A stretch of DNA of 64,000 nucleotides. Origin: Sipunculus nudus (taxonomy: Eukaryota > Annelida > Sipuncula > Golfingiida > Sipunculidae). The translations under genes and the position numbers were made by a program. Under the pieces are notes generated by a model. That model had not been told where the DNA came from, searched no databases, and worked only from the letters and a program-made list of their open reading frames with translations. How positions within the stretch are numbered: the first letter of the stretch is position 1; each line of letters begins with the position of its first letter. The stretch lies in NCBI GenBank assembly GCA_026874595.1, contig CM049308.1:15498001-15562000 (forward strand), written 5' to 3'. Shown here one piece after another: positions 10,200 to 22,299 of the stretch.

Positions 10200-12057
10200 T
10201 CTTTGGCTGTAAGCCACATTAAAGGTATATTTTAAGTTTTTGAAATTATGACAGTAAATAAAACATATTATATTTTGTTTTCTTATGCCTAATTTGATAA
10301 AGTTCAGTGAGTATACACTTAGTTTGCATAAAATCCTTTATTATCACTCACTGTCGGCCCACAATATGATGTCCAATGTGATGGGGAAAATAGTTTGGAA
10401 TTATGCTTCCATGTATAAAATGCACAAATGTTTTTTATTTCAATTTCATGGAGAAAAAGTGCGGATTATCCACGGGGGGAAACGGTATATCACTGTCAGT
10501 GACTGAGATTAAATCCTGGTACACTACTGACCACCTGTCTCTTCTTTTCACTTTCTTCATACTTTCACTTTCATGTACCTGAATGTTTAGCCTGAGCTGA
10601 GTGAGGTATTCATCTCCATGCTCAGTGTCTTACAGTCATTACTTTCAGCTGTCAATGCTACAGAGAAACACAGGTCATTACTTATGTATTTGGTGATACC
10701 AAATGACATCTTAAAATTGTGACATTTCATATGTATAACTGTTACTTTCACCTATGTCACTGCAAACTCACCTTCTTTGCATTATTTACACAAGCTTGCG
10801 CTATATGATTACACTGCTACCAATCACTCTAATGAATACTCAGTCATGCTTTGCTTGTAATTCATGCTATATAACCAAAAGCCTACCCTTATCCTGGCAA
10901 CTTTCCATTAATTTTGGCAATTCACTTTTGATTAAAATGGTTGTAAGAAAACATGATCCCTAAAATTGAATCTCTGGTCCTGCACTTTTTTAGTCTCATT
11001 GCTGCATATTTTTATCATTCCTCTGAACAGATGTTTTATTGCTTATATACTCTCTAGAAACAAGATATCGCATCAGCAGTTTGCTTTATAAAATGTCAGA
11101 CATTATGAATATCATGAAAATGTTGTATTTCAGATCAGGCAAACACAGTGGTTGCCCCCTTTAAATTGCGTCACCTGAAGGCCAGTTCTATCTAAAGTCT
11201 AAAAAGTGAAAGTAGATTGTATTAAAGGAGATGATATGACTGATGTATATGTAACAAGAGATCATTCCAGCTTCTGGAGCCCAAATAATTACATTCCTTA
11301 CCAGAACCATTCATACCAGATATATTCAAGATTTGTCTCTATTATTCTGGGTTTAACAACATATGGAAGGCCACCATGCCACAAAAATTATATGTTGATG
11401 ATTCTGGTGTAATTACAAAATTTTGTCTCCATTCTGGCCTTCACTTTCAGATATTTTATACCTGTGCTTTAAATGGTAATTTATTGCATTTTTGGTTATC
11501 AATCTTTATAATTCTTTACAAGTTTTGACAGATTATGCTTAACTGTATACTATAATGTAGCTTTGTGTTTATCAGTCTGATGTGCAACACAAGTGTATGA
11601 TAATATACTGTACAAGTGTATGATAATATACACCTGTATGATAATTTTATTTATTTTGATAAAATCATTTTCTGCAGATGCAAGTGCTAAATCAGAAGGC
11701 CTTAAATGTGTTTTATTTTTTCCCAGTTTATAGTTGTTTAATAAATGCATGTGTATATAGATTTAATATATTGTGTATAATATTATATATTTATTCCTGC
11801 ATTTGTTTCATATGAGAACTCGACACTTCAATTACATTATTATTAACAGTAAAGCTAAAATTAGTGTCAGAGATGATATAGGTTTATTTATACATATATA
11901 TATATAATATATATACACACTGTTTTATTTGTAAATTTTCTATTTATTGACCACTACATCACAGTGTCACCTGTATCTGAGGTTTAGTTACATTTGTAAT
12001 TTATCACCCTTGCCTAAGCTATAGTTTAACTTGTGTTTTTTTTCTATTGTCACTCAG
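10200..12057. other. SNAP25 intron 5, right part
   Basis: AT-rich intron. A duplicated GTGTATGATAATATAC segment lies near 11590-11650 and a TA-rich run near 11895-11920. It ends in the polypyrimidine tract of exon 6. Confidence 0.45.
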
Positions 12058-12192
12058 GGCTAAGAACTTTGAGAGAGGTTCAGATTATAACGCCACATGG
12101 AAGGCCTCGGAAGACGGAAAGGTCAACACAGACGGCCCCAGGATAACCGTTGGTGATCAAAACACGGGGCCACAAGGAGGCTTTGTCACTAA
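12058..12192 (+). CDS. SNAP25: SNAP-25 family protein, exon 6 (linker between SNARE helices)
   Basis: A 135-nt exon between acceptor ttctattgtcactcag and donor CTAA|GTACTT. After completing the Lys codon from exon 5 it reads AKNFERGSDYNATWKASEDG..., ending GPQGGFVT(K). This is the flexible loop joining SN1 to SN2. It matches invertebrate SNAP-25 linkers (KNFE-G--Y--TW and a terminal GG-(I/V)-(T/R) stretch) in order and length. The phase at both ends (2) agrees with exons 5a, 5b and 7. No catalytic residues are expected, since the protein acts as a scaffold in the SNARE four-helix bundle with syntaxin and synaptobrevin. Confidence 0.9.
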
Positions 12193-12233
12193 GTACTTAC
12201 TCGTCTTGTGCATTTATAAAACACTAGTCTAAA

Positions 12234-12488
12234 GCTGTGTTTCCATGTGCATGTATATGCAAGAAAAATTGTTCATATGACTTTGTGTGGTGTTTTCAAG
12301 TGTCTGTCAGGATATGTGCGTGAAATTCGCCACAGGAGTGATTTTCAATCATAGGGGATTCAGGGTTAAAATGACATCACTCCACCATCATAATCATCTC
12401 TTGAGAAAGATCAGATAGATCTGCTGTACCACTATATACATCCGCCAGTTCATACATATACTCAAAAACTTGCACATAGAAACACAGC
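12234..12488. mobile_element. Short TIR element (MITE) in SNAP25 intron 6
   Basis: GCTGTGTTTCCATGTGCA at the left returns as the inverse TTGCACATAGAAACACAGC at the right (one mismatch within 17 bp), about 255 bp apart. A second inverted stretch, TGCATGTATATGCA, and CATATATATGCACATACGC near 12515 resemble the same ends. It is non-coding, and its target duplication could not be fixed. Confidence 0.55.
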
Positions 12489-12544
12489 TATTTTTTCACA
12501 TATATATGCACATACGCATGTACATGCACATCAAAACACTACTT

Positions 12545-13626
12545 AAGGGGCCCAATCACCTATAAAGCATATTGAATTAACACAAAAAATAGCTTCTTCC
12601 CTTTAAAATAAATCTGTAACTGCCAAAATATTACCCTCAATCTGTTTGCTTACTCATGTAAACCAGTGTTAAAAACAGCAGACTGGACACAATCACAGGT
12701 GTCAACCTAAACACAGCGCATGTGGCCATGTGAATTGCAGAGCCACAACACGTATCAACCAGGAGATGCCCCAACTGACTTGGCCAAATAATGTAATACA
12801 TGTTCCAGCTGTCTGAAACAGGGTGTTGTGGCTTACAATTGAACCTGAGGTCATGTGGCCTTGTTGTAGTAAACAGGTAAACATTAACTGTGTTTACTGG
12901 CACACAGAGCCATAACAATTTGTTAAACAGCCTTATGTGAGGTCCTGAGACTGTGTGCTGGGATGGTTTTGATGGGAAACTTTTGCATAAAGAAAACTGA
13001 ACTGATAGTGTAAAAGAATAGGCATAATATTGCTCTTGATTATGTCCCTTTGATCAGTGAAATGTGCAGTTGAATGGCAATACTATTTTCAGATATATAT
13101 GTCATTGGAAATAGTCCAAACATTTTTCTGCCAGAGTTTAGTGTTGTAAATTAGTAGTTTACTTGTTCAGAAAAAAAAATGTTGTAAAATTCATTTACAG
13201 GGTTCATACAGGTCCTTCATAACCGTGAAAGTCCTAGAATTAAAATTTGTAGAGTTAAAGTATATGAATATCCTCAAATGTTTAGAAAAATAACCAGAAG
13301 TTAATAAAGTTCTTAAAATTTTGAGTTTGTGCAGTTCTATAGTTCAGTTTTACTGCTGGTGAGTGCTAAATGACAGGTGCACAGTGTAGTCTCAGTCTCT
13401 CAACTAATCTGCTCTCTTCATTCTCAATGTTTGGGTCACAAAATTTCAGATAACTTTGTGAATTTCATAACAAGTAATGGGGCATCAGGCATCGACATGA
13501 ACACATTTATTAATCACATGTCATCGCCATTCATCAGAAATTGTATGAGTAATCCAGAGATGGGTCCATGAAATCTGATGAATATGATCCTGTAAAGTAC
13601 TTCTGTTCTTTAAATTTGTTGAATTT
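12545..13626. other. SNAP25 intron 6, left part
   Basis: The stretch 12830-12890 resembles, in inverse orientation, 50740-50800 (TGTTTACC, AACAAG and GACCTCAGG-like order), so a dispersed repeat is likely. Nothing else was recognised. Confidence 0.4.
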
Positions 13627-16258
13627 TTAGCTCAGCTGACTATAAGTCATCTGAGCTATAGTCGTGGTCCATTGTCCGTCGTCCGTCCGTCTGTCCGTCC
13701 ATCCGTCCGTCCGTCCGTCCGTAGATGTGGCACGTTTTGAAACCGTAAGACCTAGGAATCCAAAATTCGGCATAATGTTAGATGTCCCCAAGATCTCCTA
13801 CTAAGCAGAAAACTGGGTCTTTGCAACTTCTTTCCTTTGAGAAATTAAGGAAAAACCTCAATTTTTTATTAAAAACCTATTTTCACACTTTAGGACTGCC
13901 TAATATCAAAACCACTTATCTGTTTTTCTTCATATTTACCATAAATATTCCTCTATATAGTTCCTATGTACATGCCAGAAATTATGTCTGTATTATTTAA
14001 TTTAAAAAAGTTCTGGGCCCAAACAAATTGCATTTTGAAAAAAATAAGGAAAGATATTTGATCACTTAACACAAAAAATTTTAAAGCTGTGGACCTTTTT
14101 TCCAGTAATATAACTTTAATTAATCAAAATTAAATTGTATACCCAAAATTAGATGAAAATCTTTTAAATTTTTTAAAATATTAATAAAAATAAAAAATTG
14201 GTACCTTAAATTTTGCCCAACTTTGACCATGGCACGTTTTTTTCCTGTAAGTACTGTGGATTTAATTTTCACAGCATGTTTTTGTCAGCATTTCAACTGT
14301 TAACACCAAAAATTTGAAACCAGTTGATCAAAAACTGTAGATTTTAATCAAGTTTTCAAGCACCTTGTAACATATTGTTTACATCAAGCTAGTGTTATGC
14401 AGTTTGCAAAAGCTCAGCTCCCCAGCTTCAGCTCTAAGTTCCTTAAATTCAGCATACAGTTAGATGTCTCCAAAATCCCCTACCATGCCAAGAATTTGGT
14501 CACTAGGACTTAATACCTTCGAGATATTAATGAAAAACTTCATTTTACCATTAAAAACCCATTGTTACACTTCAAGACTGCCTAATATCAAAACCACTGA
14601 TCTGACTTTAATCATAAACAATATACATATTTTTCATTCTCTATGCACATCCCAGAATGATGTCAGTATTGCGTAATTGTTTTAAGTTATGGGCCCAAAC
14701 ATAATGCACTTTGTAAAAAATCAAGAAATATATTTACTCCCTTAACAAGGGCATTGCTAGAGATTTTTTTGTCGGGGATGTAACATTATTTAATCAAGAT
14801 TCAATTGAATACCCAAAATTAGTTCTTAATTTTTCAAATTTTATAAGTTATTAGTATAAATGTAAAATTAGTACCTTAAATTTTGCCCAACTGTGACCAT
14901 GGCACGTTTGTTTCCTGTGAACACTGTTGATATAATTTTCATATCATGCACACATAAGGATTTCAGCTTTTTAGCTTAGAAAGCTGAAAGAAATTGGCCA
15001 AAAATTGTAGCTTTTATTAATGTTTTTTATGAGACCCTGTCAGACTTTGGCTCTCTCCAGCCCCTCTTGAGTCACCTGTATGTTGACCTTGTTGACCTTT
15101 CATCAAATTATGCACGCTTGAGGCGAGGCATACAGGAATCCAGGCAGCTTATGGCCAGCCACAGTTGATCCAGGTGTCCAACCCAACTCATCTAGTAGTT
15201 TTAACCAACAACATAACAATAAACAACAAATTAATAAATTTTTATTGGTTTTTAATAAAAAATTAAAGAAAAATAGAAAAGGAATTTGTTAGTTTATAAT
15301 AACAGGAAATTAACTTGCAGTTACTGATGATATAAGAATCTTGTATCAATGGGTAGAATGTCACATATTCCAAATAACACCATGCAGTCACCTATGGCAT
15401 TTTTCAATTCAATTTTAATGATAAAGAAGTAAATCATATTATTCATTACTAATCATTAGGGATCATATGAAGGAAATAAATGATAGACAAAGATGCAGTT
15501 GATAATATTAATCTAGATTCCTACTGTGTCTAGTGTGTACATTGATGTGAAATTAGTCCAAAATTAATTTTTTACAGTTATTTTTTAATATAAATAAAAG
15601 CCATAAAACCAGGTACTTATGATCATTATTTAATTGTGTGAATTTTGTATATTCTGGATTCTCAACATCATTGTTTGGTGAAAATTGAATAAATACCAGA
15701 CATGGTGCGAATACTTTGTAATTGTATTTAAATACAAATATGATTATGTACTCCATTATAAAATTTCTTGCATAAAGAATGGGAATTCAGGTAAAAATAT
15801 AAGTATATGAATACTCGTGCAAATACTTTCAAAATGTATTCATGAATGCATTCATGAATATATTCTTTAATATTATTTTAATAATCATATCAGTTATATT
15901 TCATTTTAAAAAATCATATGATTCTCTTATTATTTTTAATAAAAATTATATTTGGGACAATATTTGTAATTTTTTTTAATAAATAGTTAAACTCTTATAT
16001 TATATGTTCTGCTTATAAGTTATATGGCCAAGTCAAAATCTGTGTGACAATAGTACTCCAATTGTTAATAAAATAAATGAAATCAATCCTCTTCCCTGTC
16101 TCCAAAGGTACTATCAAAATCATACATAAGCTAAACAACAACAACTCATAATACAGCTTATTTTTATTACCACACAAAACCAGCATGTGCCTCATTTCTA
16201 AATAATATTTTTTTATCATATATAACAGCTGAGCGTCGTGACCCATAGGTCCCTTGTT
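13627..16258 (+). mobile_element. Helentron-like non-autonomous element, full-length 2.6-kb copy
   Basis: The 5' end is TTAGCTCAGCTGACT-ATA-AGTCATCTGAGCT (a terminal hairpin), followed by a GTCC-GTCC run. The 3' end is AACAGCTGAGC, then a GACCCATAGGTC near-palindrome, then CTTGTT. The 5' GCTCAGCTG is the inverse of the subterminal 3' CAGCTGAGC, so the inverted repeats are asymmetric, with a hairpin between the 3' copy and the end. This layout, with no clear target duplication and a T-rich insertion site, is what is described for Helentrons/HINEs. A second full copy lies at 59828-62469, and partial copies at 1-229 and 62788-64000. It contains no protein-coding region and lies in SNAP25 intron 6. 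Confidence 0.7.
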
Positions 16259-16469
16259 TTTAGCATGAACCAGTGATTTAAATTATTACATCTGTCATGG
16301 GTTCAGTTCATATTGTAACTTAAGCCTGTTCTAAGCATGCAGCAAAGATAAGCATTAAGTTCTTTTTATTAAGTTACCAATTTTAAAATCACCCTTTCGG
16401 ACAGAGGTAATGTCTACTCAGAAAAAAACAGGTAAGCACTGTGAGTCAGCCAGGACTTCATGTCTCAAC

Positions 16470-16600
16470 AGAAAAAAAACTCTAAAATCAAAATTTGTTG
16501 CATTTCAAGGAAACACTTTCTGTTTACATCTCACATGCTCATGCATACAAAATATTATTTATTCCATGAAATCCTTACTACAAACACCTGTGTTTAAGTC
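16470..16600 (+). repeat. Dispersed repeat copy 1
   Basis: The stretch with TTTCAAGGAAACACTTTCTG and CACATGCTCATGCATAC recurs with the same order in reverse orientation at 54000-54135. It is a moderately diverged, non-coding interspersed repeat. Confidence 0.55.
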
Positions 16601-17581
16601 ATGTGCCTTAAAAAAATTCTTTTCCGTTATATTTGAATGGACTACTTTACCCTCTTTGTTAAATTGTATCCTATGGCACCATTGTGTCCAGAACACCAGT
16701 GCATTGTGGGGTTTGAATATCATTGCCCATAACCCATAACCAGAAGAGTCGCATTCTTGTGAGTCCAATTCTGCGCAGTGTGTTTTAAAAAAAGTAAGAA
16801 TTTTAAGCGTTTGTCATCTATCAGCTGAACTCCGCATGTGCCTAAAAATGTGTTTTGCTGCAGGACATGGAAATTATCCCCAATTAATGGCATAATGTTG
16901 TGTCAGGATTTGATTTATAATCATACCAGTATACCCTCATCAGTCAATTCTGGTGTATCAATCATGGCATCCCTGCATTTTAAGTGTAATCCTATCAGGG
17001 TGAAGTGTTCCAATAAAACTCTTGTATACCCAGTTTTGCCTCTGTGTAATCTATCATTAGACCTAAAAATAAGAATATCCTGAAGAAAAGGAATTACATA
17101 TGTAGTCATAATGCACTAGTGAATTCATTTCAATAATTTTTTTTCAAATTAAGATATGAAATAATAAAAGAATTATGTTAAGAAGTATTATTTATAGCAG
17201 TAACAATACCAGCCCCAATTCAAACTTGTTGAAAACAGCATGTGTATATGGATCACATTGTGTAATTATATGGCACATTAATTAAAATATTATATAATAT
17301 TTTTTATTAAACAGGTATCTCCATTTGGAGATCAGGCTTTGTTTGCCCTGTATATATATGTAGAAGTGTTGTTAATGTTTATGAAATGGGTATTTCCATT
17401 TGATATTGTATAAATGAAAATATTGAACCAGAAACACCAGTGTGATGTGCAAAAAGAGAAATTCATAAACAAGATTGCCCAATTTATAATTAAAAATCGT
17501 CAGATTGATTTTATGCATGTGTTAAATTCATCAAAATGTTTTAATGTAGACATCTCTATTTTCTATTGTCTCTCTTTAAAG
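16601..17581. other. SNAP25 intron 6, right part
   Basis: AT-rich intron ending in the exon 7 acceptor (ttttctattgtctctctttaaag). No further structure was recognised. Confidence 0.45.
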
Positions 17582-17726
17582 AATAACAAATGATGCGAGA
17601 GAAGATGAGATGGAACAGAATCTGCAGGAGGTCAGCGGTATGATCGGTAACCTGCGCAACATGGCAATAGACATGGGTAATGAGATTGGAACACAGAACA
17701 AACAGGTGGACAGGATCAATCAAAAG
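17582..17726 (+). CDS. SNAP25: SNAP-25 family protein, exon 7 (second SNARE helix)
   Basis: A 145-nt exon that completes Lys and reads [19 protein letters not shown]..., [18 protein letters not shown] and QVDRINQK, ending at CAAAAG|GTCAGT in phase 0. This is the SN2 t-SNARE coiled coil. The Gln in GTQNKQ aligns with the zero-layer Gln of the second helix (human Q174 region). [11 protein letters not shown] and [13 protein letters not shown] are nearly invariant in the family, which makes identification secure. Ending in phase 0 allows either of the two downstream terminal exons to be joined without changing frame. Confidence 0.96.
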
Positions 17727-17734
17727 GTCAGTCA

Positions 17735-17965
17735 GTGCAGGGTCAGGGTCATTACAAGGTTATATTAAGCTCAGTCAAATGCAAGGTCAAGGTCATGACA
17801 AGATCTTGGTACATATTGTTTGTATCTATCAAAAATAAGCTTATTTATTTAAAGCAATATATCAAAGTCATATTAAGGTCAATCAAATGCAAGGTCATGG
17901 TCATGGCAAGATCATGTTACATATTGATTGTATCTGTCAAAAATCAGCTTATATATTAAAGCAAA
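17735..17965 (+). repeat. Two-unit tandem repeat with AGGTCA-like motifs
   Basis: Two units of about 120 bp repeat the order GTCAGTCAAATGCAAGGTCA, TGACAAGATC, ACATATTG, TATC-GTCAAAAAT and GCTTATTTA, directly downstream of the exon 7 donor. Confidence 0.65.
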
Positions 17966-19121
17966 ATATCACAGTCAGTTTGACCAGTGATCCACTGGCA
18001 TAAATAATTAAAATGTAACATAGAAAATAAGGTATTGGTCTTGTAAAATGAAAATGTTACATAGCAAAACTTGGTCATGGTCTTGAAAATGACATTTTAT
18101 TATGCAAATAACTGTCACTTTCCCTGATATGACTGTTGATTTATTTATTAACAGATTTGCCAATTATGGTTGATTAATGAAGATTTCCTAATAATGTTAT
18201 TAAAGAATAAAATTTTTAACTTGTGGCTTCATACAGATAATCAGATTTTAAAGTTATGGCTCAAAAACAGATTTGTCAATTCTAGTCGGAGATATAACAA
18301 TTACTAAATTGCAAACTGAAAACCATGATATGTTAACTATTGCTTCAAATCAATAATTGTAAAATTTATGCCTTTAAAAATTGTTATTAGTCAAATTAGG
18401 GCTTTCAAAATAAATATGTATATTTTGTCTAATTTTAAAGGTAATATGTTAATTATGACTTTTTTAGTAACATACTGTTTGATACCTAGTTTATTTGTTT
18501 GGCCGTTTGACTTGTTTTTGTAATCTTTGGATCTGAAGAGAGCCCATGGTGAAATGATGCATATTTGCTGTTGAGTGGAGAAAGTCACATCATTGGTTTA
18601 CATAAGTCATGATATATGAAATAAGTTATTCTTTGGTTTTATGTCATATTTGATCTAGTTCTTGTAATCTAGATTGATTACTATCTTTAAATGAATTGAG
18701 AATGTATTTATAAATGATGCACTTACATCATTCATGACAGACAACTCCTACTTTCATAATTTTTTCTGTAGCTCTCTGATCTATGATTGATTTAATACTT
18801 GGAATGCTTTTGGAGTAAATTCAGTAAAGAGGAATTTTAGAGTGACTTTAGCATCAATATGAAGTATAACGATTAATAATACACTTCCAGAGATACACCC
18901 TTTGAGGTTATACCTTTCATGCTGAATACCAGATAATTCTATATATTTAATGAAACTTTAGGCTAATTATCTTGTGTTTTTTGGTGTATGCAGAGAAAGT
19001 ACTTCAAGGATAACAGTAACTAGAAAACAATTTCATGTCCCTGTAGACTGTGCAAGATTTTGCCCAGTATATCTGCCATACTATGAACAATAGTGATGAC
19101 TGTTTAGTACGTTGATTTCAG
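17966..19121. other. SNAP25 intron 7
   Basis: AT-rich intron ending in the exon 8a acceptor (gttgatttcag). Nothing recognised. Confidence 0.45.
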
Positions 19122-19187
19122 GCAACATCCAATCAGAGCCGTATCGAGGCAGCCAATCAGAGAGCCACGAAGCTGCTGAAGGAATGA
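19122..19187 (+). CDS. SNAP25: SNAP-25 family protein, terminal exon 8a
   Basis: After the acceptor gttgatttcag, the exon reads ATSNQSRIEAANQRATKLLKE and stops at TGA. It supplies the C-terminal layers of SN2 and aligns with the vertebrate ending [22 protein letters not shown]; the NQRATK core is conserved. It is in frame with exon 7 and ends the protein at the family length. A second exon at 21594 encodes the same segment, so 8a and 8b are alternative last exons. Being canonical in sequence and proximal, 8a is probably the main form. A poly(A) signal follows 400 nt downstream. Confidence 0.92.
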   Translation, partial: ATSNQSRIEAANQRATKLLKE

Positions 19188-19595
19188 GGAGCTTAACGCT
19201 CCCCACTGTTGGAGGGATGGCACTTCCCCCATCCCACTCTTTCGTCCCTCCGTTTCTCTTTTAAAACCCTGCTTCTCAAAGGCTCCCCCTGGTGTTCTTT
19301 TCTGTCCAGTGATGTATTGTGTGGTGTTTTATTTCAATGTGACCTTACTTTATTTCTTTCAGACCTGTTTCCTCCCTTGGAGGGCTGTACATAGTCACAT
19401 AGGTGGTTTTGTTTAGACACATATGTTACCAGTATATATGTTCTATGCATCATTGCAGCTGACTGGGCATTTTTTGCAGGCTTCAGAACCTGCCATTCTA
19501 TGGTTAAGGGCAACATCCCATAATGCATTGATTTATATGACATCAGTCATAGTCGTGAAAGCAGAGGCATGTTGCTCGAACAAGCTCAAAATAAA
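19188..19595 (+). other. SNAP25: Predicted 3' UTR of the exon 8a transcript
   Basis: Non-coding sequence after the exon 8a stop. It ends at the first AATAAA hexamer (19590-19595). The transcript end is inferred only from that hexamer. Confidence 0.5.
19590..19595 (+). promoter_or_regulatory. Poly(A) signal, exon 8a
   Basis: AATAAA about 400 nt downstream of the exon 8a stop. Its use is inferred. Confidence 0.5.
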
Positions 19596-21593
19596 TTTCT
19601 CACACTTTGCTAGACATTATTTTGCAGTTAAAGCTACAAGGTTTACTTATTATCATATACCTCCATAAGTATCTGCTGAACTGAAAATTAGATCAATTCA
19701 TTCTCGCTTATCTTTGCGGAAGAAAAATCACTGGTTTCTACAACACTGGCTGGTTCCAGTGAGCCCATTATGAGTAGACTCGGGTACTAGCCAAGACAAG
19801 AGGAGATGACCGGAGGCAAGACAGGAAACCATTCTTATCAGACGTGAGCCCAGTCTGTGAGAGGCCATATTTTTTCGAGATCGTGTCAGTACAGAATTAT
19901 ATGGTCAGTCAGAGGGGTCAACTAAAGCTACAGACAGGGGTCCATGGGTTTGCTGTTAAAATACTAAAGATTATGAAAAAAGAAGTTTGCATTTATTATC
20001 TTGGCATACCATGTTATCATTAATAGGTAAACACAAACAAAAAGTCGGCATTTTAATCCCCAGTGTAATAATTAGTTTTATACACACAGAAATTCCTCCG
20101 CCTTGAAACAGTTTTGGATATATTTACCAAAAGTTAAAATATTTGATTAAAATAATATAAACAAGATAAAGACAAGCCCATTACTTAAATCTGCACCTTG
20201 AAAGCTCACCAGAAAAAGCAGACTTGTGCAGTCAGAATATTCACTTAAAACCATAGGAAACAAAAAAAAACTGAAAATTTATCAAATTCTGGTTTGCTCC
20301 TGCATAACTGAGCTGTCTGTCATGTAAATTTTCATAAATTAATCAGATTGCTTACCACAAGAATACTGGTATAACCTAAATTCCACATTTATACTAAGAG
20401 TCCTGTTACTCTGCCTGTCAGCAATATTAGTAACAGATTTGGTCTCCAGGTGGCATTGCCCTCAGTGTGGTGAAAGACCACTGGCTTCTTGCCATAGGGC
20501 TATAATGTTCATCATTAAAAAATTCTTAATTACATTATGAATTTTTTGTCTTTTGGGGTTTCCTCTGAATATTCTGACCCGACTTGTGCTTCCGATCATG
20601 CAAAGTAAGGAGTTTTACTGTAGGCAAGCAAGGCAAATTGTTTGAGCAACCAGCCCTGATGTTTAAATTTATATTAATTATTTTATGCAATCAATAATTT
20701 AAAACCTATCAGAGTGGAAATTTGTATATGTATTAGACACATGCATCATCGTCTGTTGAACTTTGGACCATCCCAAGTGAGATATTGCCTTTTAAACTCT
20801 TCTTTGTATATTCTTTATTTATATCTGTTGCTGTTCAATTATTTTCACATGGGTTTCAGCATTTTCAGTTGATAACATCATGGGATATAAGAGTCAATGT
20901 GTAAGTAGGTAGACATGGGTAGCTGTGATCACAAATCCTCCGGACTGTTGTGGTAGCTGTACCTGGTGTTGTTTAGTTGTTGCTGTAATCCGTGACAAAA
21001 TGTCCTGGTGCCGTTGAGCAGAAAAGATGTCCACTTTAAGAAATGTGGAGATTAGTTCCATTGGCATTTTGTCTATGGATAGTTCTTTTAATGTTTTGTC
21101 ACAAACTTAGTTGTGTACCTCTGCGGTCAGCTACAAAGCATCCTGAGCCTTCATGGGAACCCCAATAATGATATATTTTATCCATTTTGGATAAGTTGAA
21201 CACATTCACATCAGTATTATTCTGCAAAGTCTTTATTGAAATAAAATTACAATTATAATTTCTACAAAAGAAAAATTATTTAATTGAATAAAGTTTCTGT
21301 TACACACATATGCAGACAGTATGTCCCAAGTCTCAGTTACCCCTGATAAAATAGCCAGCATGGCATGGTCTTAGTTTCATTGACCGCATAGTCAACGTTT
21401 TAAAGAGTCTCAGTTACCCATGTGTACCTTCACTCACTTTCAGTGTTTTGATTTATTTACAGGAGTGTATTCAGTTTATACAGCATGTGTTCACTTCAGC
21501 TGAGCTGCAATTTCTGTGGTATTTTTTCTGTTTACACGGTGTATTCATTTTATGATTTTGGTTTGACCTTTTGTTCACCTTGACCCATCACAG
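19596..21593. other. Intron or spacer between alternative last exons
   Basis: Mostly AT-rich, with no element ends recognised. It ends in the acceptor gtttgaccttttgttcaccttgacccatcacag of exon 8b. Confidence 0.45.
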
Positions 21594-21662
21594 GCCGAAT
21601 CCTTGGATAACCGAGTACAGGCAGCAAACAAGAGAGCTCACAAGATATTGCGGAACCAATAA
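21594..21662 (+). CDS. SNAP25: SNAP-25 family protein, alternative terminal exon 8b
   Basis: After a good pyrimidine-rich acceptor, the exon reads AESLDNRVQAANKRAHKILRNQ and stops at TAA. It is phase 0 like 8a and encodes the same SN2 C-terminal heptads: AAN-RA-K-L is shared with 8a, while Ile becomes Val at the first layer and Gln-Arg becomes Lys-Arg. It is one residue longer than 8a. Conservation of the heptad pattern together with splice site, stop and a downstream AATAAA argues that this is a real exon and not a decayed copy. No known SNAP-25 alternative C-terminus of this type comes to mind. Confidence 0.85.
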   Translation, partial: AESLDNRVQAANKRAHKILRNQ

Positions 21663-21957
21663 AACCATGTAATTACTGAGATTACGAATAACTGTCATGA
21701 GTGATGAAGACAATCAGATATGAAGAACCATCATCGCTGACTTCAGAAGTTGATCCATCCATCATCACAGAGTTACTATTATTTAACTTGTATGGCAGAT
21801 GCACTACAAGGATGTAGTCCAACAGCATCAGTATGAGAGAATCCTCTGGTCAGGGACATCACAAAGCATATCTAATAAGATAACACCCTGCGCCAGGAGG
21901 AAACCAGTGCCATTAAAAAAAACATAGACTGGAGCTGCTTATTTAAAAAAAATATAC

Positions 21958-21963
21958 AATAAA
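21958..21963 (+). promoter_or_regulatory. Poly(A) signal, exon 8b
   Basis: AATAAA about 300 nt after the exon 8b stop. Another AATAAA lies at 24407-24412 and could end a longer 3' UTR. Confidence 0.45.
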
Positions 21964-22268
21964 AGGAATTTTTTTACAGAAGTTGACAGAGATGGTTCTA
22001 ATGTGAAACATATCCATTATTGGAAAAATACTTTAAAGCTCCAGGATAGTACCACAGAAAAAAATTTGTTTTCACTATTGTACAGAAAATCAGACAAACT
22101 TTTACAAAATGTTAGAGCCACACACTTGTGCAATATATCTGTATGTTTATATATCTGCATGTTAATGAACTGTTTATTAAAACATAATCCCCAGTAGTTG
22201 TAGTTATTTTGTTTGAAATAATTAGAAAACCTTATCATTTTGCATAAATTATAGCTTTTATGTAACTG

Positions 22269-22299
<31 letters not shown>

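Noticed and set aside
13627-16258. Element considered as a LINE or SINE
   Set aside because: No reverse transcriptase, poly(A)-type tail or RNA polymerase III boxes; both ends are fixed hairpins in all copies.
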